Numbered from the stretch's first letter, positions 20,418-29,955 are shown. The stretch is 64,000 nt of DNA from Halomonas maura (GCF_030409305.1 NZ_JAUFPQ010000027.1:1-64000); one strand, 5' to 3'. Notes: generated by a model not told the origin, from the sequence alone. Translations and numbers: made by a program.

Positions 20418-20490
20418 AGAATTTAGATTCCATTTTGCTCTTTTGCAAAAGGATTGTTCTATACTTTGGTATAAGTGGAATTTTTGTTCC
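20418..20490 (-). promoter_or_regulatory. IolR-type operator array and promoter of ibpA-iatA-iatP
   Basis: Read on the minus strand: GGAAC-AAAA-ATTCC (20477-20490), a weaker AGAAC-AATC-CTTTT (20447-20460) and GGAAT-CTAA-ATTCT (20418-20431). Their starts are 30 and 29 bp apart. Between the first two lies ATACCAAAGTAT followed by AGAAC, a block also seen at 22470 and 32753. The rest of the 353 bp spacer holds the iolB terminator and nothing else I can name. Confidence 0.75.
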
Positions 20491-20586
20491 GATCCATCAC
20501 GGCCTTGTGCGGGCGCCGCGCGCCGTCGAACGGCTCACCGAGGCTGCATGCCGCGCTTGACGACGGAGTGCGATGAACCAAAAAAA

Positions 20587-20605
20587 GCCCCGCGCAAGGC
20601 GGGGC
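20587..20605 (-). terminator. Terminator of iolB (iolR-iolB transcript)
   Basis: GCCCCGC and GCGGGGC form a 7 bp stem with a 5-base loop. On the minus strand it is followed by six T residues, a textbook rho-independent terminator about 55 bases after the iolB stop. Confidence 0.88.
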
Positions 20606-20658
20606 AAGGAGAGACGATCGCGGCCGCCCGGGTGAGACCGCCCAGGCGGTGGATCACG

Positions 20659-21462
20659 TCATTGCTTGACGATCCATTCGTGGGCCGGGTCGTTCTGGAA
20701 CTTCCATTCGCGCTTGGGACCGGCCATCACGTTCAGATAATAGAGTTCATAGCCATGGGGCACACCGGCCGGATGGTAGCCGCGCGGCACCATCACGCAG
20801 CAGCCGTCTTCCACGGCCATGGTCTCGTCCAGCGAGCGATCGTCGGTATAGACCCGCTGGAAGGCGAAGCCCTGGGATGGCTTCAGCCGGTGGTAATAGG
20901 TCTCCTCGAGGATCGATTCCTCGGGGAGGTTGTCGACGTCGTGCTTGTGGGGCGGATAGCTCGACCAGTTGCCCGCAGGCGTATAGACCTCGACCACCAG
21001 CAGGCTGTCGGCCGGCTCGGAATCGGGCAGCACATCCTGGATGTGCCGGGTGTTACTGCCGGTGCCTCGAGAGCTCTGCTTGATCTGGTCGGGGGTAATC
21101 AGGCGAGCCGCATGGTTGCCGTGTCCCGGCGCACTGCACACGGCTAGCTCCATGTCGGTGGTCGCCTCGACGCTGAAGCTGACGCCATCGGGCAAGTAGA
21201 CCGCATAGGGAGGCACCTTCTCGAAGATGTCCATCCGCTCGCCGATGTCTTCCCAGCGATTGTCGCCGCTGGTCACGGTGGCACGACCGGAGAGCAGCAC
21301 CAGGCAGTGCTCGCGATCGCCGGTATGGCCCTCGAGCTGCTGGCCCTTGGCGAGCGTGTGGACTCGGAAGCCGACATGCTCCCAGCCGGCAGATTCCGGG
21401 GTGACCTCGAGCACCTTGCCTTGGGGATCGGGCTGCTGGGGCCTGACCAGAAGTGAAGTCAT
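20659..21462 (-). CDS. iolB: 5-deoxy-glucuronate isomerase
   Basis: A 267-residue cupin-type isomerase that converts 5-deoxy-D-glucuronate to 2-deoxy-5-keto-D-gluconate, the step between IolD and IolC. Family features are SYPPHKHD (metal-binding His pair in the second cupin), the preceding VVEVYTPAGNW, and the C-terminal YELYYLNVMAGPKREWKFQND with DPAHEWI. GAGGAGG lies 9 bases before the ATG. It follows iolR by 60 bp on the same strand, so they are probably cotranscribed, and it ends in a strong terminator. Confidence 0.96.
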   Translation of the reverse strand: MTSLLVRPQQPDPQGKVLEVTPESAGWEHVGFRVHTLAKGQQLEGHTGDREHCLVLLSGRATVTSGDNRWEDIGERMDIFEKVPPYAVYLPDGVSFSVEATTDMELAVCSAPGHGNHAARLITPDQIKQSSRGTGSNTRHIQDVLPDSEPADSLLVVEVYTPAGNWSSYPPHKHDVDNLPEESILEETYYHRLKPSQGFAFQRVYTDDRSLDETMAVEDGCCVMVPRGYHPAGVPHGYELYYLNVMAGPKREWKFQNDPAHEWIVKQ

Positions 21463-21522
21463 CGTGTGTTCCTCCTCGTGATTCGGAGTGCGTCGGTGGG
21501 TGTCGCGGGCGGTGCCGGCCGT

Positions 21523-22380
21523 TCAGGGGGAAGCGGTTCCCTTCGGGGCCCCCTCACTCGCCTCGTCCTGGCGAACCCCCAGGGCGATGGCCAGCGTCTG
21601 GGACAGGCACAGCGAGGCCGTCAGGCCGCGGAAGCTCTTCACCTCGGCCTCATGCACGACCAGCGAGACATCGGCGAGACGGGCCAGAGGGCTGAGGTTG
21701 GAGTCGGTGATCACCACCAGCGGAATCCCCCGCTCCCTGGCCTCGGCCGCCACGTCCCGGGCCTCCTGGGCATAGGGTGAGAAGCTCACCAGCATCAGGG
21801 CATCCCCGGGACCGACCGCCTTCATCTGCTCGCCTTGCATGCCGCCGAGGCCATTGATCAGGCAGGCTCGCTTGTCGATGTGATGCAGGGCATAGGTGAA
21901 GTAGCTGGCCACCACGAAACTGCGCCGGGCGCCCATCACGTGGACGATCTCGGCCCGTTCGAAGATATCCAGGGCCCGCTCCAGCAGTTGGGGATCGATG
22001 CGCCCGGGGAGCTGCTCGAGGACCTCGCGGTTGGCCTCGGCGAACTCCCAGAGCAGCTCGTCACTGCCCGGCGTCTCGCCGGTGGCCGCCCTCACCGCCC
22101 GGATACGCTCGGCATAGTTGGGCAATTCGTCCACCAGCCGCGAGCGGAACAACTGCTGCATCTCCGAGAAGCCCTTGAAACCGAAACTGTTGGCGAAACG
22201 GATCAGGGTCGACGGCGTCACACCGGCCTGTTCGGCCAGCTTGGCGACGGTGGCGAACGCGACCTCCTGGGGATGGTCCAGCAGGAAGCGAGCCGTTTGC
22301 TGGAGCCGCCGACTCAAGGAGGCATACTCCTCCGTGATGAGGCTCTCGAGTTCGTTGTAGTCCTGAGGTGTCTGGCTCAA
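21523..22380 (-). CDS. iolR: RpiR/MurR-family repressor of inositol catabolism
   Basis: A 285-residue regulator with an N-terminal RpiR HTH (about residues 1-77: FATVAKLAEQAGVTPSTLIRFANSFGFKGFSE) and a C-terminal SIS sugar-isomerase-like domain (about 125-260: VMGARRSFVVASYFTYAL, then LMLVSFSPYAQE). The start is a TTG at 22380 with AAGGAG 9 bases upstream. RpiR-type IolR proteins are repressors relieved by an inositol intermediate; in Sinorhizobium the recalled target is GGAA-N6-TTCC, which fits the palindromes in this cluster. The gene is divergent from iolI and cotranscribed with iolB. Confidence 0.92.
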   Translation of the reverse strand: MSQTPQDYNELESLITEEYASLSRRLQQTARFLLDHPQEVAFATVAKLAEQAGVTPSTLIRFANSFGFKGFSEMQQLFRSRLVDELPNYAERIRAVRAATGETPGSDELLWEFAEANREVLEQLPGRIDPQLLERALDIFERAEIVHVMGARRSFVVASYFTYALHHIDKRACLINGLGGMQGEQMKAVGPGDALMLVSFSPYAQEARDVAAEARERGIPLVVITDSNLSPLARLADVSLVVHEAEVKSFRGLTASLCLSQTLAIALGVRQDEASEGAPKGTASP

Positions 22381-22451
22381 GGTTCTGCTCTCCTTACGAG
22401 GCCACAGCAGCGCCCGACAGCGGGATGGTGTCTGCGCAGTCTAGCCGCCAT

Positions 22452-22495
22452 GGAATGAAAATTCCATTCATACAAAAGTATAGAACATTGAATTT
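22452..22495 (+). promoter_or_regulatory. IolR-type operator in the iolR/iolI divergent region (site B)
   Basis: A perfect GGAAT-GAAA-ATTCC at 22452-22465, then ATACAAAAGTAT (22470-22481) and a weak AGAAC-ATTG-AATTT 30 bp downstream of the first site. It lies 72 bp upstream of the iolR TTG start, so autoregulation is likely. Its orientation matches the ibpA and NCS1 copies and points towards iolI. Confidence 0.72.
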
Positions 22496-22668
22496 CGTCC
22501 GCGTCCGCGGACCGCACGCCGCCAAGAGCGCGTCGCTCGCCCTACTCCTTTGGTCGCACGGCGTCGCTGGAGGCGCTGCCGGAACGTCCGAGCGAGCGGC
22601 GCAAGATAATCACATCTCATTGATTTCATGGAATAACGACGAGACGTCAGCACATGACTGGCGCTCTA

Positions 22669-22712
22669 GAAATAGAAATTTCCCGTTATTGAATCCATGG
22701 AATGTTTGTTCT
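22669..22712 (+). promoter_or_regulatory. Second IolR-type operator pair upstream of iolI (site E)
   Basis: GAAAT-AGAA-ATTTC (22669-22682) and GGAAT-GTTT-GTTCT (22699-22712), starting 30 bp apart, lie 184-227 bp before the iolI ATG. A lone GGAAT half-site is at 22630. The remaining part of the 515 bp iolR-iolI spacer contains no gene I can recognise. Confidence 0.55.
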
Positions 22713-22895
22713 AGCCTTCGAATCACTCCGCCGCCAACGGCTCCGCTGCCCCACCTGTCGGGGCTCGTCCGTCCCGGGAAGGTCAGACGTCACGTCATGC
22801 GGTGCTGCTGCGGCAGCGATGGCGGCACCCATGGATCGGAGGACGTTCGAGGCGGACGTCATCCAAGACAGTCTTCAAGCAATGGTGGATTCTCC

Positions 22896-23723
22896 ATGTC
22901 CCAGCAGCCCCTCAAGTTTTCCCTCAATCACATGGCCTGCCCGCATCTGAGCCCCCGGCAACTGGTCGAAGCGGCAGCGGAACTCGGCCTTGGCGCCGTC
23001 GAACTGCGCAACGATGTCCACGACAACAGCGTAACCGATGCCGATCAGGCCAGGGCCATCGGCGACCGGGCCAAGGAACTGGGCATCGAGATCCTCAGCA
23101 TCAATGCCCTCTACCCGTTCAACATCTGGAACGCGGAGCGTGCCGCTCAGGCCGAGAACCTGGCCCGACTGGTCGCGGCCTGCGGCGGCCGCGGCCTGGT
23201 GCTCTGCCCGCTGGTGGATGGCGACTACCCGGGCTCGGAGGACGACAAGACTGCCGGCCTGAAGCAGGCCTTGACCGCGCTGGACGGCATCCTGGGTCAG
23301 CATGACCTGCAGGGCTTCGTCGAGCCCCTGGGCTTTCCCATCTCCACCCTGCGGACCAAGCAGGCGGCCATGACGGCCATTCGCGAGCTGGGCCTCGAGC
23401 AGCGCTTCGGCCTGGTCCACGACACCTTCCACCATGTCGGCGTCGGCGAGCAGGCCTTCTTCGCCGCCAACACCGGCCTGGTGCATATCTCCGGCGTCGA
23501 GGACCCGGCGATCGGCTTCGCGGACATGCTGGATGCCCACCGCCTGCTGGTCGGCCCCCGGGATCGCCTGGACAACATCGGCCAGCTTAGGCAACTGCTG
23601 GCCGACGGCTACGGTGGCCATGTGTCCTTCGAGCCCTTCGCGGAGGAAGTTCATCAACTGGCCGATCCGCTGGCCGCCGTAAAGGGCAGCATGGACTATC
23701 TCCGCGAGCACCTGGCCCGCTGA
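22896..23723 (+). CDS. iolI: TIM-barrel inosose isomerase-like protein (IolI family)
   Basis: A 275-residue AP_endonuc_2 / xylose-isomerase-like TIM barrel. It starts SLNHMACPHLSPRQLVEAAA with ELGLGAVELRNDV, as in proteins annotated as inosose isomerase (2-keto-myo-inositol to 1-keto-D-chiro-inositol). Metal-site candidates include the Glu in GFVEPLGF, the Asp/His pair in LVHDTFHH and the final Glu in VSFEPFAEEV. It is first in the iolI-iolH-iolG run, with a weak GGTGG SD. The alternative is a hydroxypyruvate isomerase-like enzyme; the operon context favours IolI. Confidence 0.75.
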   Translation: MSQQPLKFSLNHMACPHLSPRQLVEAAAELGLGAVELRNDVHDNSVTDADQARAIGDRAKELGIEILSINALYPFNIWNAERAAQAENLARLVAACGGRGLVLCPLVDGDYPGSEDDKTAGLKQALTALDGILGQHDLQGFVEPLGFPISTLRTKQAAMTAIRELGLEQRFGLVHDTFHHVGVGEQAFFAANTGLVHISGVEDPAIGFADMLDAHRLLVGPRDRLDNIGQLRQLLADGYGGHVSFEPFAEEVHQLADPLAAVKGSMDYLREHLAR

Positions 23724-23790
23724 GGCAGCGTACCGGCCACTACCACCCCAGACTCCCGATGCACGCCAACGACTTCCGGAGGAGCGCAGC

Positions 23791-24690
23791 ATGAAGATCG
23801 CACTCGACCCCCATATGCACCGCCACCTGTCCCTGGAGGACACCTGCCGGCTGACCGCCGAGCTCGGCTACGACTATATCGAACTGTCCCCGCGCCCCGA
23901 CTTCCTGCAGTGGTGGACGCGCCCGCGCGTCTTCCCCGAGCGCGTCCGCTCGTTCAAGAAGGCGATGAAGGACCATGGCGTCAGTCTCGCCACCCTGCAG
24001 CCGATGTACCGCTGGTCCAGCCCCTACCCCGACGAGTGGGAGATGGCCATGGACAACTGGAAGCGCGTCATCCAGATCGCCGTGGAGATGGAATGCGACA
24101 CCCTGGTCTCCGAGTTCGGCCGCGGCGGCTCCGACGAGCGCTCCAACGCCGACCGCGAGGGTCGCCATTCCCCGGAGGCCTGCGAGAACGCCTTCTGGCG
24201 CTCGATGGACGTGCTGGTGCCGCTGCTCGAGCGCGAGGGCCTGACCCTGAGCGTGGAGCCGCATCCGGAGGACTGGGTCGAGACCATCGAGCCGGCGGTG
24301 GACATCATCAAGACCATCGACTCCAAGGCGGTCAAGGCCTCCTATATCGCCCCCCACTCCTTCTACTACGGCGACGACCTGGCCGAGTCGATCCGCTGCG
24401 CCAGGGACGTGCTGGTCCACGCCCGGGTGGCGGACACCTTCAACCACAAGGCCTCCTCCGGGCTGCGCTACATCGTCAATCCGCCGAGCTCCACCGCCCG
24501 CGTCCACCAGCACCTGGACATCGGCGAGGGCGAGATCGACTGGGACGTCTTCTTCAAGACCCTCCACGAGATCGGCTTCGACGGCGTGCTGTCGAGCTGC
24601 GTGTTCGGCTGGGAGGAACGCGCCGTGGCGTCCTCGCGCTTCATGCGCGAGGAGATCCAGCGCTACGTGGACAAGTACTGGAACCAGTAA
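23791..24690 (+). CDS. iolH: TIM-barrel sugar isomerase/epimerase, IolH-like
   Basis: A 299-residue AP_endonuc_2-type TIM barrel. Its opening, MKIALDPHMHRHLSLEDTC then ELGYDYIELSPRPDF, resembles IolH of bacillary iol operons. A probable metal/catalytic Glu sits in LTLSVEPHPEDW, and His residues in SYIAPHSFYYGDD and VHQHLDIGEGEIDWD. The exact reaction of IolH is not firmly established. GGAGG lies upstream of the start. The gene lies 67 bp after iolI and 63 bp before iolG, in one transcription unit. The symbol is based on similarity by eye. Confidence 0.65.
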   Translation: MKIALDPHMHRHLSLEDTCRLTAELGYDYIELSPRPDFLQWWTRPRVFPERVRSFKKAMKDHGVSLATLQPMYRWSSPYPDEWEMAMDNWKRVIQIAVEMECDTLVSEFGRGGSDERSNADREGRHSPEACENAFWRSMDVLVPLLEREGLTLSVEPHPEDWVETIEPAVDIIKTIDSKAVKASYIAPHSFYYGDDLAESIRCARDVLVHARVADTFNHKASSGLRYIVNPPSSTARVHQHLDIGEGEIDWDVFFKTLHEIGFDGVLSSCVFGWEERAVASSRFMREEIQRYVDKYWNQ

Positions 24691-24753
24691 CAGCCGACGG
24701 GGAGCCCCCGCGCTCCCCTCACCTCCTTATAGCCAATGCACAAGGACATCCTC

Positions 24754-25764
24754 ATGACCGTCAGAATCGGTGTCATCGGAACCGGGATGATCGGCGAGGA
24801 ACATTCCCGCCGCATCACCCAGTCGCTCACCGGCGGCGAGATCGTCGCCGTCAGCGACGTCAACGCCGACCAGGCGCGTGCCGTCGTCGACCGTCTCGGA
24901 CTCGACGCCAGGGTCTACGATAGCGGCCTCGAATTGATCCAGGCCGACAACGTGGATGCCATCCTGGTCACCTCCTGGGGCCCCACCCACGAGGAATACG
25001 TGCTCGCCGCCATCGCCGCCGGCAAGTCCGTGTTCTGCGAGAAGCCGCTGGCCACCAGCGCCGAAGGCTGCCGACACATCATCGACGCCGAGATCGAGGC
25101 CGGCAAACGCCTGGTCCAGGTGGGCTTCATGCGTCGTTACGACAGCGGCTACAAGCTGATGAAGGACGCCATCGACGCCAATCGCCTGGGCGAGCCGCTG
25201 ATGGTCCATGCGGCCCATCGCAATCCCGAGGTGCCGGAGCGCTATGTCACGCCGATGGCCATCCACGACACCCTGATCCACGAGCTGGACACCTTTCGCT
25301 GGCTGCTCGACGACGACTATGCCAGCGCCCAGGTGATCTTCCCGCGCAAGACGCGCCACGCCCACGGCAAGGTGGAAGATCCCCAGATCATCCTGCTGGA
25401 GACCACCCAGGGCGTGCGCATCGACGTCGAGGTGTTCGTCAACTGCCGGTACGGCTACGACATCCAGTGCGACGTGGTCGGCGAGGACGGCATCGCCCGC
25501 CTGCCCGAGCCGCAGAGCCTGTCCTTCCGCCAGGCCGGCCAGCGCTCCAACGAGATCCTCCAGGACTGGAAGAAGCGCTTCGGCGCGGCCTTCGACGTCG
25601 AGCTGCAGGCCTTCATCGACGGCGCGGCCGCAGGCGAGCTCGCTGGCCCCTCCTCCTGGGACGGCTATGCCGCGGCCATCGCCAGCGATGCCTGCGTCAA
25701 GGCCCAGGAAAGCGGACAGATCGAGGCGATCGCCATGCCCGAGCGCCCGGCCTTCTATGGCTGA
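24754..25764 (+). CDS. iolG: myo-Inositol 2-dehydrogenase
   Basis: A Gfo/Idh/MocA NAD-dependent dehydrogenase of 336 residues that oxidises myo-inositol to scyllo-inosose, the first step. The Rossmann motif is [16 protein letters not shown] at residues 5-20. The catalytic Lys lies in VFCEKPLAT, and Asp and His are in [15 protein letters not shown]. The start at 24754 is preceded by AAGGA at 7 bases; an ATG six codons earlier lies in front of that SD. It is the last gene before a 403 bp spacer carrying the next operator pair. Confidence 0.93.
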   Translation: MTVRIGVIGTGMIGEEHSRRITQSLTGGEIVAVSDVNADQARAVVDRLGLDARVYDSGLELIQADNVDAILVTSWGPTHEEYVLAAIAAGKSVFCEKPLATSAEGCRHIIDAEIEAGKRLVQVGFMRRYDSGYKLMKDAIDANRLGEPLMVHAAHRNPEVPERYVTPMAIHDTLIHELDTFRWLLDDDYASAQVIFPRKTRHAHGKVEDPQIILLETTQGVRIDVEVFVNCRYGYDIQCDVVGEDGIARLPEPQSLSFRQAGQRSNEILQDWKKRFGAAFDVELQAFIDGAAAGELAGPSSWDGYAAAIASDACVKAQESGQIEAIAMPERPAFYG

Positions 25765-26006
25765 TGGCCGACCACCGCCGATGACCGCCAACGGTTGACC
25801 CTGTGCCCTGTTCTCCGCCGGCGTGGCCGGAGGCAGGGCATTTTTCTGCAAGGGCGGCATGCCGGCCAGCTGGCCGAGCGGACAGTGTCCGGCCGCCTGT
25901 TGGAACGTGCATTCCGGTCGAGGTCGATGTCCGATGGGTCGCGTCGGGTCGTCTGCCCTCCCGGCAACGCGCGGGCGAGCGGTGGTGGAGGGCATTCGCC
26001 TCAAGA

Positions 26007-26049
26007 GGAATCATTATTCCAACTATAGTTCTATTGGAATTTTTATTCT
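26007..26049 (+). promoter_or_regulatory. IolR-type operator pair upstream of iolC (site C)
   Basis: GGAAT-CATT-ATTCC (26007-26020, perfect) and GGAAT-TTTT-ATTCT (26036-26049), starting 29 bp apart, 119-161 bp before the iolC start. The surroundings are AT-rich compared with the rest of the locus. The other part of the 403 bp iolG-iolC spacer (25765-26006) holds no recognisable gene or terminator. Confidence 0.75.
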
Positions 26050-26167
26050 TTAATTTCTAGAATAGCACCATCAGAACCCGTTCACGGAACCCATGGCCGG
26101 CTGAGCCCGCTCACTCGCACGCAGCAACGCAGTCACCCGGGTTTCGGTCTCAAGCAGGAAGTGACTT

Positions 26168-28108
26168 ATGAACAATGCCAATACCCTGGATCTGATCTGT
26201 CTCGGCAGGGTCGCCGTCGACCTCTATGCCGAACAGATCGGTAGTCGCCTGGAAGACGTCTCGAGCTTCGCCAAGTACCTGGGCGGAAGCTCCGGTAACA
26301 TGGCCTACGGCACCGCACGGCTGGGCCTGAAGTCGGCCATGCTGTCGCGAGTCGGCAACGAGCAGATGGGCAGCTTCGTCCGCGAGGAGCTCGAGCGCGC
26401 CGGCGTCGATGTCAGCGCCCTGCAGACCGATCCCGAGCGTCACACCGGCCTGGTGCTGCTGGCCCTCAAGGACCGCGACAGCTTCCCGCTGCTGTTCTAT
26501 CGTCGCGACTGCGCCGACATGGCCATCGACGCCGAGAGCATCGACCCGGCCTTCATCGCCCGTGCCAAGGCGCTCGCCATCACCGGCACCCACCTGTCCA
26601 CCGAGACCACCGCCCGAGCCTGCCGCAAGGCGCTGGACGCCGCCGCCGAGCATGGCGTCAAGCGGGTGCTGGATATCGACTACCGACCGGTGCTGTGGGG
26701 GCTGACCACTCCCGGCGACGGCGAGACGCGCTTCATCGCCGACGACAAGGTGACTACCGACCTGCAAGCCTGGCTAGGTGACTTCGACCTGATCGTCGGC
26801 ACCGAGGAAGAATTCCATATCGCCGGCGGCAGCACCGACACCCTGGAGTCGCTGCGTGCGGTGCGCCGGGGCAGCGATGCCACCCTGGTCTGCAAGCTCG
26901 GCGCGCTGGGCTGCGTGGTCCTCGAGGGCGAGATCCCGGCGCGCATCGAGGACGGCATCCTGGTCGAGGGCGTCAAGGTCGAGGTGCTCAACGTGCTCGG
27001 CGCCGGCGACGCCTTCATGAGCGGTCTCCTGAGGGGATGGCTACGTGGGGAAGACTGGGAGACCAGCGCCAGCTATGCCAACGCCTGCGGCGCCCTGGTG
27101 GTGTCGCGCCACGGCTGTGCCCCGGCCATGCCCACCGAGGAGGAGCTGTTCGACTACCTGGCGCGTCGCGCCTCGGTGCCGCGCCCCGACCAGGATGCCC
27201 AGCTCAACCACCTGCACCGGGTGACCACGCGCACCCCGGCCGAGTGGTCCCAGGTCTGCGGCCTGGCCTTCGACCATCGCCGCCAGCTCACCGACATGGC
27301 CCGGGACGTCCAGGCCGACCCCGCCCGGATCCCGGTGCTCAAGCAGCTGCTGGTCCAGGCCGCCGAGGAAGGCGCGCGCCGCACCGGGCTCGCCAAGCCG
27401 GCCATCCTGGTCGACGACGTCTTCGGCCAGGACGCGCTGAACGATGCCACCGGCAAGGGCTGGTGGATCGGCCGTCCGGTGGAGCTGCCCAGTTCCCGGC
27501 CGCTGCGTTTCCAGCACGGGGACGACCTGGGCAGTCGCCTGCGCCACTGGCCGCGGGAGCACATCATCAAGTGCCTGGTGTTCTACCACCCCGACGACCC
27601 GGTCTCCCTGCGCCTCGACCAGGAAGCCCACCTGCGCCAGCTCTACCAGGCCGCCTGTGGCAACGGCCTGGAGCTGCTGATCGAGGTCATCCCCCCCAAT
27701 CATCGGGAGGTCGACGACCATACCCTGGCCCGCTCGCTGCAGCGCTTCTACAACCTCGGCATCCGTCCCGACTGGTGGAAGCTGCCGTCGATGTCGGACG
27801 CCGCCTGGGCCGAGGTCAGCCGGGCGATCGAGGAGCAGGACCCGCACTGCCGTGGCGTGGTGCTGCTGGGCCTGGACGCGCCCATGGACGAGATGAAGCG
27901 CGGCTTCGCCGCCGCGGCCCGCAACGCCCAGTGCAAGGGCTTCACCGTGGGTCGCACCCTGTTCGCCGGCCCCAGCCGTGACTGGCTCGCCGGTCGCATC
28001 GACGATGCCCAACTGGTCGACAGCGTGGCCAGCAACTATGCGGAACTGATCGACGAATGGCAGCGGCTGCGCCAGGCCGAACCCACCACGGAGGAAGTCC
28101 TGTCATGA
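26168..28108 (+). CDS. iolC: Bifunctional 5-dehydro-2-deoxygluconokinase / 5-dehydro-2-deoxyphosphogluconate aldolase
   Basis: A 646-residue fusion. Residues 1 to about 325 form a PfkB-type sugar kinase (YLGGSSGNMAYGTARLG; catalytic Asp281 in VLGAGDAFMSGLLRG), which phosphorylates 2-deoxy-5-keto-gluconate. Residues about 340-646 form a DUF2090 aldolase-like domain (ILVDDVFGQDALND, WKLPSMSDAAW), thought to replace the separate IolJ aldolase and give malonate semialdehyde plus DHAP. This two-domain form is known in proteobacteria, and no separate iolJ occurs in the cluster. The stop overlaps the iolD start (ATGA). It is the first gene of iolCDEA. Confidence 0.94.
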   Translation: MNNANTLDLICLGRVAVDLYAEQIGSRLEDVSSFAKYLGGSSGNMAYGTARLGLKSAMLSRVGNEQMGSFVREELERAGVDVSALQTDPERHTGLVLLALKDRDSFPLLFYRRDCADMAIDAESIDPAFIARAKALAITGTHLSTETTARACRKALDAAAEHGVKRVLDIDYRPVLWGLTTPGDGETRFIADDKVTTDLQAWLGDFDLIVGTEEEFHIAGGSTDTLESLRAVRRGSDATLVCKLGALGCVVLEGEIPARIEDGILVEGVKVEVLNVLGAGDAFMSGLLRGWLRGEDWETSASYANACGALVVSRHGCAPAMPTEEELFDYLARRASVPRPDQDAQLNHLHRVTTRTPAEWSQVCGLAFDHRRQLTDMARDVQADPARIPVLKQLLVQAAEEGARRTGLAKPAILVDDVFGQDALNDATGKGWWIGRPVELPSSRPLRFQHGDDLGSRLRHWPREHIIKCLVFYHPDDPVSLRLDQEAHLRQLYQAACGNGLELLIEVIPPNHREVDDHTLARSLQRFYNLGIRPDWWKLPSMSDAAWAEVSRAIEEQDPHCRGVVLLGLDAPMDEMKRGFAAAARNAQCKGFTVGRTLFAGPSRDWLAGRIDDAQLVDSVASNYAELIDEWQRLRQAEPTTEEVLS

Positions 28109-29955
28109 ATACCATTCGACTGACCATGGCCCAGGCCGTCGTGCGCTACATGATGGCCCAGAAGGTGGACATCGACGGCGAGATCCAGCCGATGTTCGCC
28201 GGGGTCTGGGCCATCTTCGGGCACGGCAACGTCGCCGGCCTGGGCGAGGCGCTCTACCACGTCCAGGACGAGCTGCCGACGTATCGCGCCCACAACGAGC
28301 AGGGCATGGCGCATGCCGCCATCGCCTACACCAAGACGTTGAACCGCCGGCAGATGATGGCCTGTACCGCCTCCGCGGGACCGGGCTCGACCAACATGGT
28401 CACCGCCGCCGCCGTGGCCCACGTCAACCGCCTGCCGGTGCTGTTCCTGCCCGGGGACACCTTCGCCACCCGCATGCCGGACCCGGTGCTGCAGCAGGTC
28501 GAGAACTTCCACGACCACACCCTGACCTCCAACGACTGCTTCAAGCCGGTCAGCCGCTTCTTCGACCGCATCACCCGGCCCGAGCAGCTGCTGACCTCGC
28601 TGCCGCAGGCGATGCGCGTGCTCACCGATCCGGTGGAATGCGGACCGGTGACGCTGGCCCTGCCCCAGGACGTGCAGACCATGGCCTTCGATTACCCGGC
28701 GCACTTCTTCGCCGAGACGATCCATCGCCTGCGTCGCCAGGCGGCGGACCGCGACGAGCTGGCCGCCGCCGTGGAGCTGATCCGCCAGGCCAGGAAACCG
28801 CTGGTGGTCGCCGGCGGCGGGGTCCACTACGCCGGCGCCCTGGCCGAGCTCGACAGCCTGGTCTCCAGCTATCACCTCCCGGTGGGCGAGACCCAGGCCG
28901 GCAAGGGCGCCCTGCCCTGGGACCACGCGCAGAACATGGGCACCATCGGCGTCACCGGCGCGGCCTCCACCAACGCGCTGGCCGCCGAGACCGACCTGAT
29001 CATCGCCGTGGGCACCCGGCTGGGCGATTTCGCCTCCGGCTCGCGGGCCATGTTCAACCCCGAGGCCAGGCTGCTGTGCCTCAACGTGGCCTCCTTCGAT
29101 GCGGTCAAGCACAAGGGCCAGGCGCTGGTCGGCGACGCCCGCCTGACGCTGCCCGAGCTCACCGATGCGCTGGCCGGCTGGCAGCCCGAGGGCGCCTGGA
29201 TCGAGCAGGCCGCCCGACTGCGTGGCGAGTGGCATCAGGCGGTGGACATCGCCACCACCGACCGCGGCACCGACCTGCCCAGCGATGCCGAGGTCGTCGG
29301 CGCGGTCAACCGCGCCGCGGGCGAGCGCGACATCGTGGTGTGTGCCGCCGGCGGCCTGCCCGGCGAGCTGCAGAAGCTGTGGCGCACCCGCCATGACCGC
29401 GGCTACCACATGGAGTACGGCTACTCCTGCATGGGCTATGAGCTGGCGGGCGGGCTGGGCACCAAGATGGCCAAGCCCGACGCCGAGGTGTTCGTGATGG
29501 TCGGCGACGGTTCCTACCTGATGCTCAACTCCGAGATCGCCACCTCGGTGATGCTGGGCCACAAGATCGTCGCGGTGGTGCTCGACAACCGTGGCTACGG
29601 CTGCATCCACCGGCTTCAGCAGTTCTGCGGCGGCCCCGGCTTCAACAACCTGCTCGACGACTGCCGGACCGTCGAGGGCGGCGCCCCCAGGACCGACTTC
29701 GCCGCCCATGCCCGGGCCCTGGGCGCCAAGGCCGAGAAGGTGGGCAACATCGCCGAGCTGGAACAGGCGCTGGAGCGCGCCAAGGCTGCCGACATCAGCT
29801 ACGTGATCACCCTCGACACCGACCCGCTGCTCGACACCGGGGAGAGCGGTTCCTGGTGGGACGTGGCGGTCCCCGAGGTCTCCGAACGCTCCCAGGTCGA
29901 GGAGGCGCGCCGGCGCTACGAGAGTCACAAGGCTCGCCAGTGGCAGAACCTCTGA
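28105..29955 (+). CDS. iolD: 3D-(3,5/4)-trihydroxycyclohexane-1,2-dione acylhydrolase
   Basis: A 616-residue thiamine-diphosphate enzyme that opens the ring of trihydroxycyclohexanedione to 5-deoxy-glucuronate. The catalytic ThDP Glu lies in AHNEQGMAHAAIAY, and the ThDP/Mg motif GDGSYLMLNSEIATSV with VVLDNRGYGC lies around residues 467-497. Length and motifs match the family. ATG 28105 overlaps the iolC stop and has GGAGG upstream, so it is translationally coupled. The next gene is iolE after 50 bp. Confidence 0.96.
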   Translation: MNTIRLTMAQAVVRYMMAQKVDIDGEIQPMFAGVWAIFGHGNVAGLGEALYHVQDELPTYRAHNEQGMAHAAIAYTKTLNRRQMMACTASAGPGSTNMVTAAAVAHVNRLPVLFLPGDTFATRMPDPVLQQVENFHDHTLTSNDCFKPVSRFFDRITRPEQLLTSLPQAMRVLTDPVECGPVTLALPQDVQTMAFDYPAHFFAETIHRLRRQAADRDELAAAVELIRQARKPLVVAGGGVHYAGALAELDSLVSSYHLPVGETQAGKGALPWDHAQNMGTIGVTGAASTNALAAETDLIIAVGTRLGDFASGSRAMFNPEARLLCLNVASFDAVKHKGQALVGDARLTLPELTDALAGWQPEGAWIEQAARLRGEWHQAVDIATTDRGTDLPSDAEVVGAVNRAAGERDIVVCAAGGLPGELQKLWRTRHDRGYHMEYGYSCMGYELAGGLGTKMAKPDAEVFVMVGDGSYLMLNSEIATSVMLGHKIVAVVLDNRGYGCIHRLQQFCGGPGFNNLLDDCRTVEGGAPRTDFAAHARALGAKAEKVGNIAELEQALERAKAADISYVITLDTDPLLDTGESGSWWDVAVPEVSERSQVEEARRRYESHKARQWQNL

